Source of the DNA: Companilactobacillus crustorum JCM 15951
GTDB lineage: Bacteria; Bacillota; Bacilli; Lactobacillales; Lactobacillaceae
Direction: 5' to 3'
Assembly: GCF_001434585.1 (NCBI RefSeq)
Contig: NZ_AZDB01000002.1
Coordinates: forward strand, 57,323-121,322
DNA length: 64,000 nt
A program made the translations under genes and the position numbers. The notes beneath the pieces were generated by a model, which ran no database searches, was not told the DNA's origin, and saw nothing but the letters and a program-made list of their open reading frames with translations. Shown here piece by piece: positions 34,794-45,288 of the stretch (the first letter of the stretch is position 1; every line of letters begins with the position of its first letter).

Positions 34794-35220
34794 TTATTTC
34801 GCCCCACCCCATCTGAATTTTATAAATATATTTTTTCTTAGTAAGAGTTGATTTGAAAATTATCGTAACGGGCGCACCTTGACCATTGGAAGAAATTCGA
34901 TAACCTGTTGCTGATGCAGACACTATAGACATAAAAGTCGGCAATTTTTTTTGATAAATTTTTCTTTTTCCATTTTTTCCATCTAAATCAAACGTGATCT
35001 TATTATCGTCCTGATTCAGAAATAATGAGCCTGACCTTTTATTCAAATAACAATAATTAAAAGCATTTTTAAAAGAGTCTTTAAACCAAATTAGAGACTG
35101 CTGTTCTTCTACATGTGCTTGATAACCTTTGAGGTTATATAAAGAAATTATCAATAAACTACAAACTATTCCTAAAGAAATCATTGTTTCTAAAAGTGTA
35201 AAAGCTTGGTGTTTTTTCAT
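34777..35220 (-). CDS. comGD: Competence pseudopilin ComGD
   Basis: 147 residues. The prepilin site QAFTLLETMISLGIV is canonical. A minor pseudopilin; its start overlaps the comGC stop by four bases. Confidence 0.85.
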   Translation of the reverse strand: MKKHQAFTLLETMISLGIVCSLLIISLYNLKGYQAHVEEQQSLIWFKDSFKNAFNYCYLNKRSGSLFLNQDDNKITFDLDGKNGKRKIYQKKLPTFMSIVSASATGYRISSNGQGAPVTIIFKSTLTKKKYIYKIQMGWGEINEIKT

Positions 35221-35492
35221 TTTAGTTCATCAATTTTTTGAGCTTTTTCATATTGTTTTTGAGTTATATATTTTTCTTTTTCTAATTCACCCAATGAAGG
35301 TATTTTTCCTTCGTTATCAGAATATAGTTCCTTCTGAGTTTTGATGGTTGTAATAAATGCTTCTTGGGATCTATCTTCAGCATGATTTTTTTGAGCCACC
35401 AAATTAGGGATCATAATTAGTAACAACAGTGAAATAATAAAAAGTACAATTACCATCTCAATTAAAGTAAAAGCCTTGTGAATTTTTTTCAT
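35217..35492 (-). CDS. comGC: Competence major pseudopilin ComGC
   Basis: 91 residues. The prepilin site KAFTLIEMVIVLFII and the short soluble domain are typical of ComGC, which forms the shaft of the competence pilus that captures DNA. Start overlaps the comGB end by one base. Confidence 0.9.
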   Translation of the reverse strand: MKKIHKAFTLIEMVIVLFIISLLLLIMIPNLVAQKNHAEDRSQEAFITTIKTQKELYSDNEGKIPSLGELEKEKYITQKQYEKAQKIDELK

Positions 35493-36505
35493 TACGACAT
35501 TCCTTTCATCATTCCGTAAATTGGTAATAAAACAATTAGGTAAGTAACAACTATTACAATAGCGATTACTCCAAACAAAATCGGTTGCACTAAATTCAAA
35601 ATTTTTTTCAAATTCCGTTGTGTTTCTTCAAACTTCAATTCCGCCATTAACAATAAATCTTGTGCTAGCTGTGCTCCACTTTCACCAGCTTGCAAAATAA
35701 CTTTTAATTGATTGGGCAATAAAAAGTCTTCGTCAATCAACTCCAGAATATTCTTACCGTTAACTAAACCATTAATAAACTTAGTTGCTAAATGCGCATG
35801 GATTGAATCCTTTTGAAAGCGTTTGTTAGATTCACAAATGTCATATAAATTCATACCGCTTGCCATTTGCATTCCAACACCTTGTAAAATCAAAAACTGA
35901 TAGAAGCTCAAATATATTTGACCCACTAGCGGTAATTTCACAAGAAATAATGCTCGCTGATATTCATCTTTTTGTTTGATTTTAATTATCAAAAAAATTC
36001 CACCGCAGCCCATTAAAATTAGAATTAATAAAATTAACTCTAAAAAAATATCAATATTGTTTTTTCCACTGCTCAACTCTAATTGAGGCACAATATAAAC
36101 TTTCATACCTACTAACATAGTGACTAAGAAAGTTAAAATAAAGCACGGATAAATCAGTAATTCCTTTAATTTATTTTTTTGTTTAGCCTGGCTTTGTAAT
36201 AAGAGCCCAGTTTGTTGCAATGCCAGAGCCATTTTACCGTGTTCTTGTGCAATTGCTAATTGGTTAAAAATGACCGCTGGTAAATCTAAATGACTTAAAG
36301 CTTGTGAAATCATTTTTCCAATCTTTAAATCATGATGAATCTTATCAAAGACTGAAGTTTGAGTATTAAGTAAACGTAAACATTTTATTGATTGACTTAG
36401 TGAAAAACCATTTCGTAAAAGTTTACTAATCAGTAACAAATACTCAGCCTGCTGTGCAGATTTCAGTTTCTTATCCTTGTGCAAACTCTTGGTATGTTTT
36501 GTCAT
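35492..36505 (-). CDS. comGB: Competence pilus membrane platform ComGB
   Basis: 337 residues of GspF type: two similar halves, each with helices and the phrase LAIAQEHGKMALALQ in the first and LQAGESGAQLAQDLL in the second, and a hydrophobic C-terminus. It forms the inner membrane base of the pilus. Its start overlaps the comGA end by 35 bases. Confidence 0.9.
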   Translation of the reverse strand: MTKHTKSLHKDKKLKSAQQAEYLLLISKLLRNGFSLSQSIKCLRLLNTQTSVFDKIHHDLKIGKMISQALSHLDLPAVIFNQLAIAQEHGKMALALQQTGLLLQSQAKQKNKLKELLIYPCFILTFLVTMLVGMKVYIVPQLELSSGKNNIDIFLELILLILILMGCGGIFLIIKIKQKDEYQRALFLVKLPLVGQIYLSFYQFLILQGVGMQMASGMNLYDICESNKRFQKDSIHAHLATKFINGLVNGKNILELIDEDFLLPNQLKVILQAGESGAQLAQDLLLMAELKFEETQRNLKKILNLVQPILFGVIAIVIVVTYLIVLLPIYGMMKGMS

Positions 36506-37439
36506 CTATTTGACCTGTTTGATAAAATTTTTGAAGCTTTAGTTGCCAATTATTATCTGTAATATTCTCTTGAATAAAATTTTTTATTTCTGTGTTATTA
36601 ATCGTATCAACAAACATTTGTAATTCATTTCTCATGGGAATCAAACGTTGATAAGAAATACAATTGACGGCATTAACTATCTCCTCTTGATCCACGCCAA
36701 ATTGCTGTAATCGCTGAATTACTGAATATTTTGATTTACCATGAATCGTTGTCATAACCGTATAGCCACATAATGCTGCTTGAATAGCCTGTTTAGCCGT
36801 TTGACCATCCCGAATCTCACCTATGATCAAAACTTCTGGACGATGCCTTAAACTAGTCTTGATCAATTCCTCATAAGTCATCCCAGCATCATCATTTACT
36901 TGCAACTGTAAAAAGTTATCCTCAACAATTTCAATTGGATCTTCGATGCACATAACTTTTTTATTCCAGCTTAACTGCCTGCCTAAAGCATACATTAACG
37001 AAGTTTTCCCTGAACCCATTGGTCCAGCAAAAATCATCATTCCTTTCAATTGAGCCATCGGTAAAAAATTTTCTATTATATCTTCAGAAATTGGCGTATT
37101 TAATTCTTGTGGATAGATCAATCTCACCACCATTGACTCACGATTTTTAAAATCACCTACTGACGAAATTCGAATAAAAATATTATTATTCTGATATATA
37201 AAATTGAATGAACCTTTTTGCGACCGGCGACGTTCAGAGACATCTAGTCCTGAATTAAATTTCAAATAATTCATCATTGCTAAAGTTTCATCAATCGTTA
37301 AATCAGCTACCGTATAATTTTGAATCGAATTTTGTGCTTCTAAATGATAAGAATTAGCTTTAGGTAAAAAATAAATATCAGATATTTTATTGGTACATGC
37401 TTCTGTCAAAAGATTATTAACCATCGTTTCTGCTGTCAT
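36471..37439 (-). CDS. comGA: Competence pilus ATPase ComGA
   Basis: 322 residues from ATG 37439, since GGGAGG stands just before it; a further ATG lies six codons upstream and overlaps that site. Walker A is GPMGSGKTSL near 139-148, Walker B LIIGEIRDGQTA near 200. A GspE-type ATPase that powers pilus assembly in the cytosol. First gene of comGA-GG, which looks intact. Confidence 0.93.
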   Translation of the reverse strand: MTAETMVNNLLTEACTNKISDIYFLPKANSYHLEAQNSIQNYTVADLTIDETLAMMNYLKFNSGLDVSERRRSQKGSFNFIYQNNNIFIRISSVGDFKNRESMVVRLIYPQELNTPISEDIIENFLPMAQLKGMMIFAGPMGSGKTSLMYALGRQLSWNKKVMCIEDPIEIVEDNFLQLQVNDDAGMTYEELIKTSLRHRPEVLIIGEIRDGQTAKQAIQAALCGYTVMTTIHGKSKYSVIQRLQQFGVDQEEIVNAVNCISYQRLIPMRNELQMFVDTINNTEIKNFIQENITDNNWQLKLQKFYQTGQIDDKTYQEFAQG

Positions 37440-37468
37440 TGTAATTCCTCCCTTCAAAAAAAATTACG

Positions 37469-37505
37469 AAAAAAAAAGGCTGTAAACATAATTGTTTACA
37501 GTCTT
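37469..37505 (-). terminator. Terminator between yebC and comGA
   Basis: GACTGTAAAC and GTTTACAG pair on the - strand with a T-run after. It ends yebC and separates it from the comG operon. Confidence 0.8.
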
Positions 37506-37518
37506 AATTATTTAAAAT

Positions 37519-38256
37519 TTATTCGTTGTCGTCATTATCAGCGGCAGCTGTATAAACTTCTGAAACATCTTCATCATCTTCCAATTGGTCGATCATGTGT
37601 TCAAATTGTTCCTTCTTTTCTTCGGGAACTGGAGTTGTGTTTTGAGGAATCATTGTCAATTCTGAATCGGCAAGTTCATAACCTTTTTCGATTAGTCCAT
37701 CGCGAACAGCAGCAAATTCTTTTGCCTCGGTATAGATTTCATAAGCATCGTCTGATGTTTGTAGATCATCAGCACCTAAGTCCATGATATCCATCAAAAC
37801 TGTATCCTCATCTTGAGAATTCTTTGTACGGTCCAAAACGATATATCCCTTACGATCAAACATGTAAGCAACTGAACCACTAGAACCCATACTTCCTCCG
37901 TTACGAGTAAATGCAACACGTACGGCGGAAGCAGTTCTGTTCTTGTTATCTGTTAAAGTTTTAACTAAAACTGCAACTCCACCTGGAGCATAGCCTTCGT
38001 ATGTAACTTCATCATAATGTTCTTCACTGCCACCCTCAGCCTTTTTAAGAGCACGTTTGATGTTGTCTTTTGGCATATTGGCTGCACGAGCTTTATCTAC
38101 TATTAAACGAAGGGCAGCATTATCGTCCGGATCGGCACCACCCGATTTAGCTGCCATGAATAACTCACGAGACAGCTTTTGGAAAATTTTACCACGCTTG
38201 GCATCTTGGGCACCTTTTCTACCTTGGATGTTATGCCATTTTGAATGTCCTGACAT
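37519..38256 (-). CDS. yebC: YebC/PmpR family protein
   Basis: 245 residues starting [20 protein letters not shown], the hallmark N-terminus. This family was first described as DNA-binding regulators and more recently linked to translation of proline-rich stretches on the ribosome. The central glycine-rich [12 protein letters not shown] and the acidic C-terminus are standard. Single gene with its own terminator, next to comGA in several lactobacilli. Confidence 0.93.
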   Translation of the reverse strand: MSGHSKWHNIQGRKGAQDAKRGKIFQKLSRELFMAAKSGGADPDDNAALRLIVDKARAANMPKDNIKRALKKAEGGSEEHYDEVTYEGYAPGGVAVLVKTLTDNKNRTASAVRVAFTRNGGSMGSSGSVAYMFDRKGYIVLDRTKNSQDEDTVLMDIMDLGADDLQTSDDAYEIYTEAKEFAAVRDGLIEKGYELADSELTMIPQNTTPVPEEKKEQFEHMIDQLEDDEDVSEVYTAAADNDDNE

Positions 38257-38363
38257 TTCTGTTTCCTTCTTTCACAAATATTGTAAACCGCATATTATTT
38301 TATCAAAGTAATACCGTTATTTCAATATTTCACGAGCAAATAAAACGATAAAAGGACCATTTT

Positions 38364-41300
38364 TTAATTCTGAGAACGATTTTTCCTGATATCGATTACA
38401 CCCAGCGTCATTATTATGATTATAGCGCCTAAAACTTTACTCAATTTATCAGAATCATTACCAGTTTGAGGCAAAGTTTTCGTCCCACTTTGTTCAAAAA
38501 TTGCTGTTGTATTATCGGCTTTAGAAATTACCAATTGACCAGAAGGTCGCTTTTCATTGGGAACATAATAGACAACATCATTAGAAGAATTATTTTTATC
38601 AGAGTCTTTGGATTCGATTGGGTCCGTTGAATCTGTTGGGTCCGTTGGATCTGTTGGGTCCGTTGGATCTGTACCACCACCAGCTCCAGTATTATCTTTA
38701 GCCAGAACATTTAAACTAACCATTTTCCCCTGACCATCAGTCGTAAATAATCTTACTTGATACTTACCAGGAGCATCTAGAATGGCTTGACTTAAATCAA
38801 CTGATATATCTAAAGGTTGACCATTCTCATCAGTTGCTGAAGCTTTAAAATCAGCTGCCGTCGGAGTTGGATCACCTACATGCATAGTGTAATTAGAACC
38901 CGTAATTGAACGTAAATTATCACTAATTTTTAGTGTTCCACTTTCCACTTTAATATCATAATTAGGATACTTGTCGGAATCATAGGAGACATCAATTGGA
39001 TAATCGCCAATGCTTTCACCATCTTTACGAATCAACTCATAGACAATATCATTAGCTAAACCGTCGGGCATTGTCACAGCTGCACTAAATGTTGGATCAT
39101 CTTGTCCAATAATTTTAGTCACATCATTTACTTTAATAATCACAGGAGCTTTATTAATTGCCAAGTCTGCTGAACTATTGATAATATTCCAATTATAAAG
39201 AGGATTACTTGCCTCTATATTAGCTTTTCCTTGATTCGTCAAAACAATTTTATACGTTCCTACATTAGTAGCATCTTCGACTAATTTCAGATCTCCATCT
39301 TTTAATGTATAGGTAGATTTATTAGAAAGAATGGCTTGATATTTATTTAGATCGAAATTCTGCTGCTGTCCATTATAAGTTTTTGAATCAGTACCGATTA
39401 TATCAACGATGGCGTCAATTTTATAAACATAAACATTTGCTGTCTCACTCTCATTACCGTAACTATAAGTAACTTGATAACTACTTACCCCATTAGTAGT
39501 ATCAATTTCATTCACAGTATTACCATTAGCGTCAACGATTGATACAGTCAAATCGCTTAGATCCTTTTGTTGTCCATCGGTAGTAATGGCGCTGATAAAG
39601 TTATCGCTCTTATTCCATTTACTTCCGGCAGGAATTTTAGTATCAAAAACTCTAATACTTGGGTCATCTAAAACAACATCATAAGTTCCTGCATAACCTT
39701 TGTCAGAAACATTTTCTGCTGATAATGACCAATCAAAATTAAAACTTGTCACACCCACTGGGATTGTAAAAACACCATTGCTATAAGTAACACCATTAGT
39801 CAAATTGCTTATATTCATATTCTTTTCAGTCGTGCCGCCAATATTAATCGAAAAATAATTTGAAATATGATTATGTTCGGTATCCGTAAAAATAACTGCC
39901 AATTGTTGTACTGCTGAATTCAAATCAAAATTCTTATTACTTGAATCAACATTAGGCATTGCAATTTTAGTTATACGATTATATGAAAATGCATTCGCAC
40001 CAACACTTATATCATTTGAAGTAGCACTGGCCAAACTATCTAATTTATTGTAAACAAAAGCTGATGTTCCTATTTTTTGAATATTGCTACCCAAATCAAC
40101 ACTAGTTAGTTGATTGCCAGCAAAAGTCAAATCACCAATTGTTTTTAAACTATCAGGTAACATTAAATTACCTGTTAATCCAGCATATTCAAAGGCACCG
40201 TCATCAATTGAGTTTAAATTGACTGCTTGAGAAAAGTCAGCCCTTGCTAATTTACTATCATAAGTAAAAGCCATTTTTCCGATTGAAGTTAAATTGGTCC
40301 CAAAACTAATAGCAGTTAACGCTATATTAGATAAAAATGCCTGATCGCCAATTGTTTTTAAACTATCAGGTAACATTACACTTTCAACTTTGGAATTATA
40401 AATAAATGCTCCATTGTTAATATGCTCAAGCTGATTATTATTGCTTAAATCAACCTTTTGCAATGATGTATTGCCTTCAAATGCTTCTGAACCAATGATC
40501 TTCAAATTAGTTGCTTGAGAAAAATCAATTGTTTTAATATTTCCATCCATAGCAAAAGCTAAATCACCAATATTCTCTAATGATTTTGGTAAAACCAGAT
40601 TTTCCAAAGCATTATTGTATTCAAATGCATTTTTGCCAATATCAGTCACAGAATCCGGCAAATTTAAATCTTTTATTTGATCACTAGTAAAAGCCAAATC
40701 GCCTATTGTCTTCAAAGTTGTATTATTGGTTAAATTTAAATCAGTTAAATTAGTATAAGCAAAAACACCATCGCCAATAGTAGTAATTCCGTCATTTATT
40801 TGAACACTCGTAAAATTCTTTTTGCCAACAAAAGCATTGCTTCCTATAGTTGTAACGTTATAAGTTTTATCCTCATTATTACTGTTCTTTAAAGTGACAG
40901 TCGGAGGAATATTAAGAGCAATATTTTCATCAGAATTTAAACCAGTTACCGTCGCTTCAGTAGTCGTGTCATCAACTGACCAAGTGAATTTATCGGCATC
41001 TGTATAAGTATCATTAGCTGCTATATTCTCAACTGCTGGATTCACTGTAATGACGGAACTACTCACCGCTTTACTAGAGTTATCTGAAGAAGGTATAGAT
41101 CCTGTCTGTTCAGACAATGAACTAATTTGATTTTCATTAGAATTTTGAATTGAATCGCTAGATTCACTATTAGTCGTATCGTTTACAGTTGATCCTGTTT
41201 TTGCATCAACTGATACATCATTATTTGTAGTATTTTTTAGATCTGTTTCATTCCCATTAGTTGTTTCATCCTCAGTACCAGATTTATTGGTATTATTGTT

Positions 41301-41468
41301 GTTCTGAGTGCCAACATCTTCACTACTGTTATTAGCTGTCGCATCACTGACGGTTGTGGCCTGAACCGTGAGTGTTTGATGGGCTAAAGTAGCACCTATT
41401 CCTAATGTCATTGCTGCACCAGTAGCGAGTAACAATTCTTTACGGTCAAAAAAATTTTTATTCGACAC
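38364..41468 (-). CDS. LRR_5 (BspA-type) surface protein, LPQTG-anchored
   Basis: 1034 residues from GTG 41468, with GGGG about eight bases upstream; the extra codons to 41501 lack a site. The signal peptide contains DRKELLLATGAAMTLG. A Ser/Thr/Asn-rich stretch (about 40-170) is followed by about 13 leucine-rich repeats of 22-24 residues (about 190-540), an Ig-like segment, an MBG domain (KAPVIIKVNDVTKIIGQDD), a TDPTDPTDPTDP spacer and the sorting signal LPQTG, hydrophobic helix and RKNRSQN tail. Sortase would link it to peptidoglycan. Likely an adhesin. Confidence 0.85.
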   Translation of the reverse strand: MSNKNFFDRKELLLATGAAMTLGIGATLAHQTLTVQATTVSDATANNSSEDVGTQNNNNTNKSGTEDETTNGNETDLKNTTNNDVSVDAKTGSTVNDTTNSESSDSIQNSNENQISSLSEQTGSIPSSDNSSKAVSSSVITVNPAVENIAANDTYTDADKFTWSVDDTTTEATVTGLNSDENIALNIPPTVTLKNSNNEDKTYNVTTIGSNAFVGKKNFTSVQINDGITTIGDGVFAYTNLTDLNLTNNTTLKTIGDLAFTSDQIKDLNLPDSVTDIGKNAFEYNNALENLVLPKSLENIGDLAFAMDGNIKTIDFSQATNLKIIGSEAFEGNTSLQKVDLSNNNQLEHINNGAFIYNSKVESVMLPDSLKTIGDQAFLSNIALTAISFGTNLTSIGKMAFTYDSKLARADFSQAVNLNSIDDGAFEYAGLTGNLMLPDSLKTIGDLTFAGNQLTSVDLGSNIQKIGTSAFVYNKLDSLASATSNDISVGANAFSYNRITKIAMPNVDSSNKNFDLNSAVQQLAVIFTDTEHNHISNYFSINIGGTTEKNMNISNLTNGVTYSNGVFTIPVGVTSFNFDWSLSAENVSDKGYAGTYDVVLDDPSIRVFDTKIPAGSKWNKSDNFISAITTDGQQKDLSDLTVSIVDANGNTVNEIDTTNGVSSYQVTYSYGNESETANVYVYKIDAIVDIIGTDSKTYNGQQQNFDLNKYQAILSNKSTYTLKDGDLKLVEDATNVGTYKIVLTNQGKANIEASNPLYNWNIINSSADLAINKAPVIIKVNDVTKIIGQDDPTFSAAVTMPDGLANDIVYELIRKDGESIGDYPIDVSYDSDKYPNYDIKVESGTLKISDNLRSITGSNYTMHVGDPTPTAADFKASATDENGQPLDISVDLSQAILDAPGKYQVRLFTTDGQGKMVSLNVLAKDNTGAGGGTDPTDPTDPTDPTDSTDPIESKDSDKNNSSNDVVYYVPNEKRPSGQLVISKADNTTAIFEQSGTKTLPQTGNDSDKLSKVLGAIIIIMTLGVIDIRKNRSQN

Positions 41469-41581
41469 CTTAAAACCCCTTTTTTTACACAGTAATAACA
41501 TTATAATTTATTATAATATTTATATTGATTCACATTTTGAGATTTTATTTTACCAGTTATAAACATTTTTAATATATAAAA

Positions 41582-41630
41582 AAAGCCTATACAGCAACTA
41601 TCTTTGATAATCGCCATATAGGACTTCCTT
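41582..41630 (-). terminator. Terminator of the second LRR gene
   Basis: On the - strand AGTCCTATAT pairs with GTATAGGCT, loop of about 20 bases, then seven T residues. Confidence 0.6.
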
Positions 41631-41676
41631 ATTGTTCAAGAATTGAACGATGTTTTGTTTCTTTTGATCTTATTCT

Positions 41677-44600
41677 TTATATCTTGCGATGCTTCTTTAA
41701 ATCTATTCCTAACAAAGTTAATAAACCAATTATCCAACCAATTACCGATTCAAAGGTACCTTTTTCATTACTCATTTGTGGCAATACATTCGGATCATTA
41801 ACGTTTTGATCACCCGTAAGCTCATCTACTTGTGAAGTAGCTTTCGGCTTAACAATTTGACCGACCAGCTTATTCTCATTAGGTACATAATAAATTTCTC
41901 CACTTATAATAATTTGTCTGCTTGGATAATTAACTGGAATTTTATTGTTAGAAAATGATGTTTTTTGAGTTACTTGTCCTTTTTCACTATCTGATGGAGT
42001 TGACGTTGTCGGCTTTAAAACCTCAGGCTCACTAGGTTGAACTTTTTCTGGTTCGCTAGGTTCAACTGGGGTTTCAGGTACAGTAGGCTCAACTGATTGA
42101 TCATCTTGGGGTGGGTTTGCCGCCATACCGTTAGTACTGCTGGAACCACCACTGCTCCTATTCAAAACCGTTAATTGAATATTCTTTGTCTGAGCATCTG
42201 TAGTACTTAATTTAACTGGATATACACCGACTTGATCTAACTTAGCTTGACTTAAATCAATCATAACTGGCAATTCTTGTCCATTATCGTCAGTTGCACT
42301 CGCTTTAAAGTCAGTAGCTGTTGGCATTGGATCGCCTATGTACATCGTGTAATCAGATCCATTAATAGTCTGATGATTAGGAGTAATTTTAAATGTCCCA
42401 TTTTCTACTTGAATTTGGTAATTAGGATTTTTAGTTGCGTCAAATAAAATAATAACTGGATAATTACCTACTGCTTCTCCAGTTTGACGAGTAATCGTAT
42501 AAATTACAGGATCGCCATTTACTAAATCAGATGGCAATGTAACTGCCGCACTCAACTGTGGATCAGTCTGACCAGATATTTTCGTTGCATCGTTAGCTTG
42601 AATAATTACTGGGGCCTTGTTGATAACAAAACTGGCTGTACCACTATCTGTTCTCCAGCTGTACAAATTATCCTGACCAACTTTCTCAATATTATCCAAT
42701 CCTTGAGTAGTTAAAGTAACACCATAACTTCCTGCATTTTTAGCTTCATCGGTCAAAGCTAAATCTCCTGCCTGTAATTGATAAATCGTTCCATCTGAAA
42801 GAATAATTTGATAATGACTAACATCAAGAGCCTGACTCTGTCCATTATATGTCGTTGTCTGAGTACCACTTATTCCGACAACGCCATTTCTTTTATATAC
42901 CGTAACTATTACGGTATTTTTTTCGTTACCATAGCTATAAGTTACTTGATAATTTCCAATTTGCGTCGTATCAATTGTTTCCACAGCTTTTCCACTCGGA
43001 TCAATGATCGCCACTGTCATCTTAGCCAAAGGTACGTCTATACCATCAGGTGTAGTAGCGCTAATAAAGTTGTCACTGAAACTCCAACTAGTTCCTGTCG
43101 GAATACTAGTATTAATGACTTTGATATTGGGATCATCCAAAACAACATCATATATTCCGCTATATCCAGCATCACCCGGCAACATTGGACTTAAGCTCCA
43201 ACCAAAATTAAAGCTTTTTACACCTGCTGGTATCGTAAAAACACCATTTTGGTATGTTACGCCATTACTAGGATCATAAATTTCCATATTTTTTTCAGTA
43301 ATTCCACCGATATTTATATTAAAGTAATCCGAAATACTTGTATGTGCAGAATCAGTAAAGATTGCAGCCAATTGCTGAGTAGCTGGATTAATATTATATA
43401 CGCTTTTACCCAAAGTAACCTTTGGCAAGAGAATCTCGGTAATACGATTATATGAAAAGGCATCCGATCCCAAATTAATTCCCACCGTATTACTAGTTAC
43501 CCCTGTCAATTGATTACTGATAAAAGCTTCCTGCCCAACGGTAGTGATTGTATCTGGCAATGTCAAAACATTCTTTAATTGGTTGTATGCAAAGGCCGAG
43601 GCGCCTATAGTCTGCAAGTTAGTGCCCAAATTCAAACTAGTCAAGTGATCTCCAGCAAATGAACGTTTTCCTATCGTTGTTACACTATCAGGTAAACTTA
43701 AATTTCCTGTTAAGCCACTGTATTCAAAAGCATCGTCATCAATTAAATTAAGACTTTGAGCAGCTGATAAATCAATATAATTAAGATTTTCATCATAGGT
43801 AAAAGCTTGTTTTCCGATAGTTGTTAATCCTTTACCAAATTTAATAGATTTCAATCCTACATTAGATAAAAAAGCTTGGTCGTCAATTGTTTTTAAACTG
43901 TCAGGTAACTTGACATCGCTTAAATTAGAATCATAAATAAATGCTCCTTGTCCAAGCGTTTGTAACTGGTTATTATGGCTTAAATCAATACTAGTCAAAC
44001 TTTGATCACTAGAAAAGGCTTGGTCGCCAACATTCAATAAATTACTGTCCTTAGAAAAATCAACACTTTTCAGACCATTATTAACGGCAAAGCTTTCTTT
44101 CCCTAATGATTTTAAATTTTGAGGCAACACAATTGTCTGTAAAGCACTATTATATGTAAAAGCATTGTCCCCAATGTTTTCTACCGAATCAGGCAAATCG
44201 ACTTGTTTTATTTGATCGCTGACAAAAGCCAAATTTCCAATATTTTGGAGTGTTGTATTATTAGTCAAATCTAAGTTTTGCACTTTTGAATAAGCAAAAG
44301 CACTGTTCCCTATATTGGTAATACCATTATTTATTTTGACGCTAGTAATTGTTTTGTTACCTAAAAAGGCATTATCACCAATACTCGTGACCGCATAGTC
44401 TTTTCCAGTAGTTGTACCATTAGGCGTTACCGTTATTGTCGTAGGGATACTGATCGTATTGTCAGTCAAACTAGCTGTACTTCCTGTTAAAGCAGCCTCA
44501 TTATCTGTATCGTCTGTACTCCAAGTAAAATCATTGGCATCAGTGTAGCCGCTGTTTGAACTTATTTTAACCACTGTTGTATCTAAAGGTTTCAAAGCAG

Positions 44601-45081
44601 GAGTCGATATCGATGCTACAGTAGTTACTGTAGGAACTTTTTGTGTTGATTCAGTCCCTGAATTAACATTTGAGGAAGGACCTATTGGTTGAATAATTGG
44701 CGTAGTTGTTGATACTGGCTGTGTAGTCGCTGAATCACCTGTCGTGACTGTAGTTGTCTGAATTACTGCAGGAACTACAGTCACAGGACTGTTAACTAAA
44801 TTAGATGAAGTAGCTGGTTTAGCAACGGTCTTATTGTCAACTGTTACAGGTGATGTCTCCGTTTTAGTTGAAACGGGATCCGATTTAGAATTAGCATTTG
44901 TATCGACAGTAGCCGTCTCACTATTCGTTGAAGTATTTACAGAAGTAGATGTTGTGGTACCTGTATTTTCAGCGGCCTGAACGGACATTTGATGACCAAA
45001 AAAAGTCGTTCCAACTCCTAATACTGCAGCACCAGTTGCTAATAATAACTCTTTACGATCAATCATTTTTTTATTTGTCAT
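41677..45081 (-). CDS. LRR_5 (BspA-type) surface protein with degenerate sorting signal
   Basis: 1134 residues, a paralogue of 38364-41468 with the same order: signal peptide with DRKELLLATGAAVLG, long Thr/Ser-rich stretch, leucine-rich repeats (about 230-590), Ig-like and MBG domains (KAPVIIQANDATKISGQTDP), Pro/Glu repeats (EPSEPEKVQPSEPE), then VLPQMSNEKG where an LPXTG motif is expected, a hydrophobic helix and the positive tail KKHRKI. The T and G of LPXTG are replaced by M and S, so covalent anchoring is uncertain. Otherwise intact. Confidence 0.85.
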   Translation of the reverse strand: MTNKKMIDRKELLLATGAAVLGVGTTFFGHQMSVQAAENTGTTTSTSVNTSTNSETATVDTNANSKSDPVSTKTETSPVTVDNKTVAKPATSSNLVNSPVTVVPAVIQTTTVTTGDSATTQPVSTTTPIIQPIGPSSNVNSGTESTQKVPTVTTVASISTPALKPLDTTVVKISSNSGYTDANDFTWSTDDTDNEAALTGSTASLTDNTISIPTTITVTPNGTTTGKDYAVTSIGDNAFLGNKTITSVKINNGITNIGNSAFAYSKVQNLDLTNNTTLQNIGNLAFVSDQIKQVDLPDSVENIGDNAFTYNSALQTIVLPQNLKSLGKESFAVNNGLKSVDFSKDSNLLNVGDQAFSSDQSLTSIDLSHNNQLQTLGQGAFIYDSNLSDVKLPDSLKTIDDQAFLSNVGLKSIKFGKGLTTIGKQAFTYDENLNYIDLSAAQSLNLIDDDAFEYSGLTGNLSLPDSVTTIGKRSFAGDHLTSLNLGTNLQTIGASAFAYNQLKNVLTLPDTITTVGQEAFISNQLTGVTSNTVGINLGSDAFSYNRITEILLPKVTLGKSVYNINPATQQLAAIFTDSAHTSISDYFNINIGGITEKNMEIYDPSNGVTYQNGVFTIPAGVKSFNFGWSLSPMLPGDAGYSGIYDVVLDDPNIKVINTSIPTGTSWSFSDNFISATTPDGIDVPLAKMTVAIIDPSGKAVETIDTTQIGNYQVTYSYGNEKNTVIVTVYKRNGVVGISGTQTTTYNGQSQALDVSHYQIILSDGTIYQLQAGDLALTDEAKNAGSYGVTLTTQGLDNIEKVGQDNLYSWRTDSGTASFVINKAPVIIQANDATKISGQTDPQLSAAVTLPSDLVNGDPVIYTITRQTGEAVGNYPVIILFDATKNPNYQIQVENGTFKITPNHQTINGSDYTMYIGDPMPTATDFKASATDDNGQELPVMIDLSQAKLDQVGVYPVKLSTTDAQTKNIQLTVLNRSSGGSSSTNGMAANPPQDDQSVEPTVPETPVEPSEPEKVQPSEPEVLKPTTSTPSDSEKGQVTQKTSFSNNKIPVNYPSRQIIISGEIYYVPNENKLVGQIVKPKATSQVDELTGDQNVNDPNVLPQMSNEKGTFESVIGWIIGLLTLLGIDLKKHRKI

Positions 45082-45222
45082 AATAAAACCATCCCTTTAT
45101 CTAAAATAATCATGTTTAAACATAATTGATTATCTTGATTCAAATCTTACAACTTTATCGATAATTATTTAAGAAAAAGAGATATACATTTCATTCATGT
45201 ATTTATTAATTTTGGAAACACA

Positions 45223-45272
45223 AATAGCGCCCTAATGACTTTTTTACATTCAGTCATCAGAGCGCTATTTAG
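45223..45272. terminator. Bidirectional terminator downstream of the VanZ gene
   Basis: AATAGCGC...ATGAC pairs with GTCAT...GCGCTATT; A- and T-rich flanks. It lies between the VanZ-like gene end and the LRR gene start region. Confidence 0.75.
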
Positions 45273-45288
45273 GCTACAGATAAAATAT

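Noticed and set aside
38528..38710. Short - strand frame with repeated QIQRTQ
   Set aside because: It is the alternative frame of the TDPTDP spacer in the LRR protein.
42000..42100. Repeated Pro/Glu codons as a CRISPR-like or DNA repeat array
   Set aside because: They are in-frame peptide repeats of the surface protein spacer, of short and unequal length.
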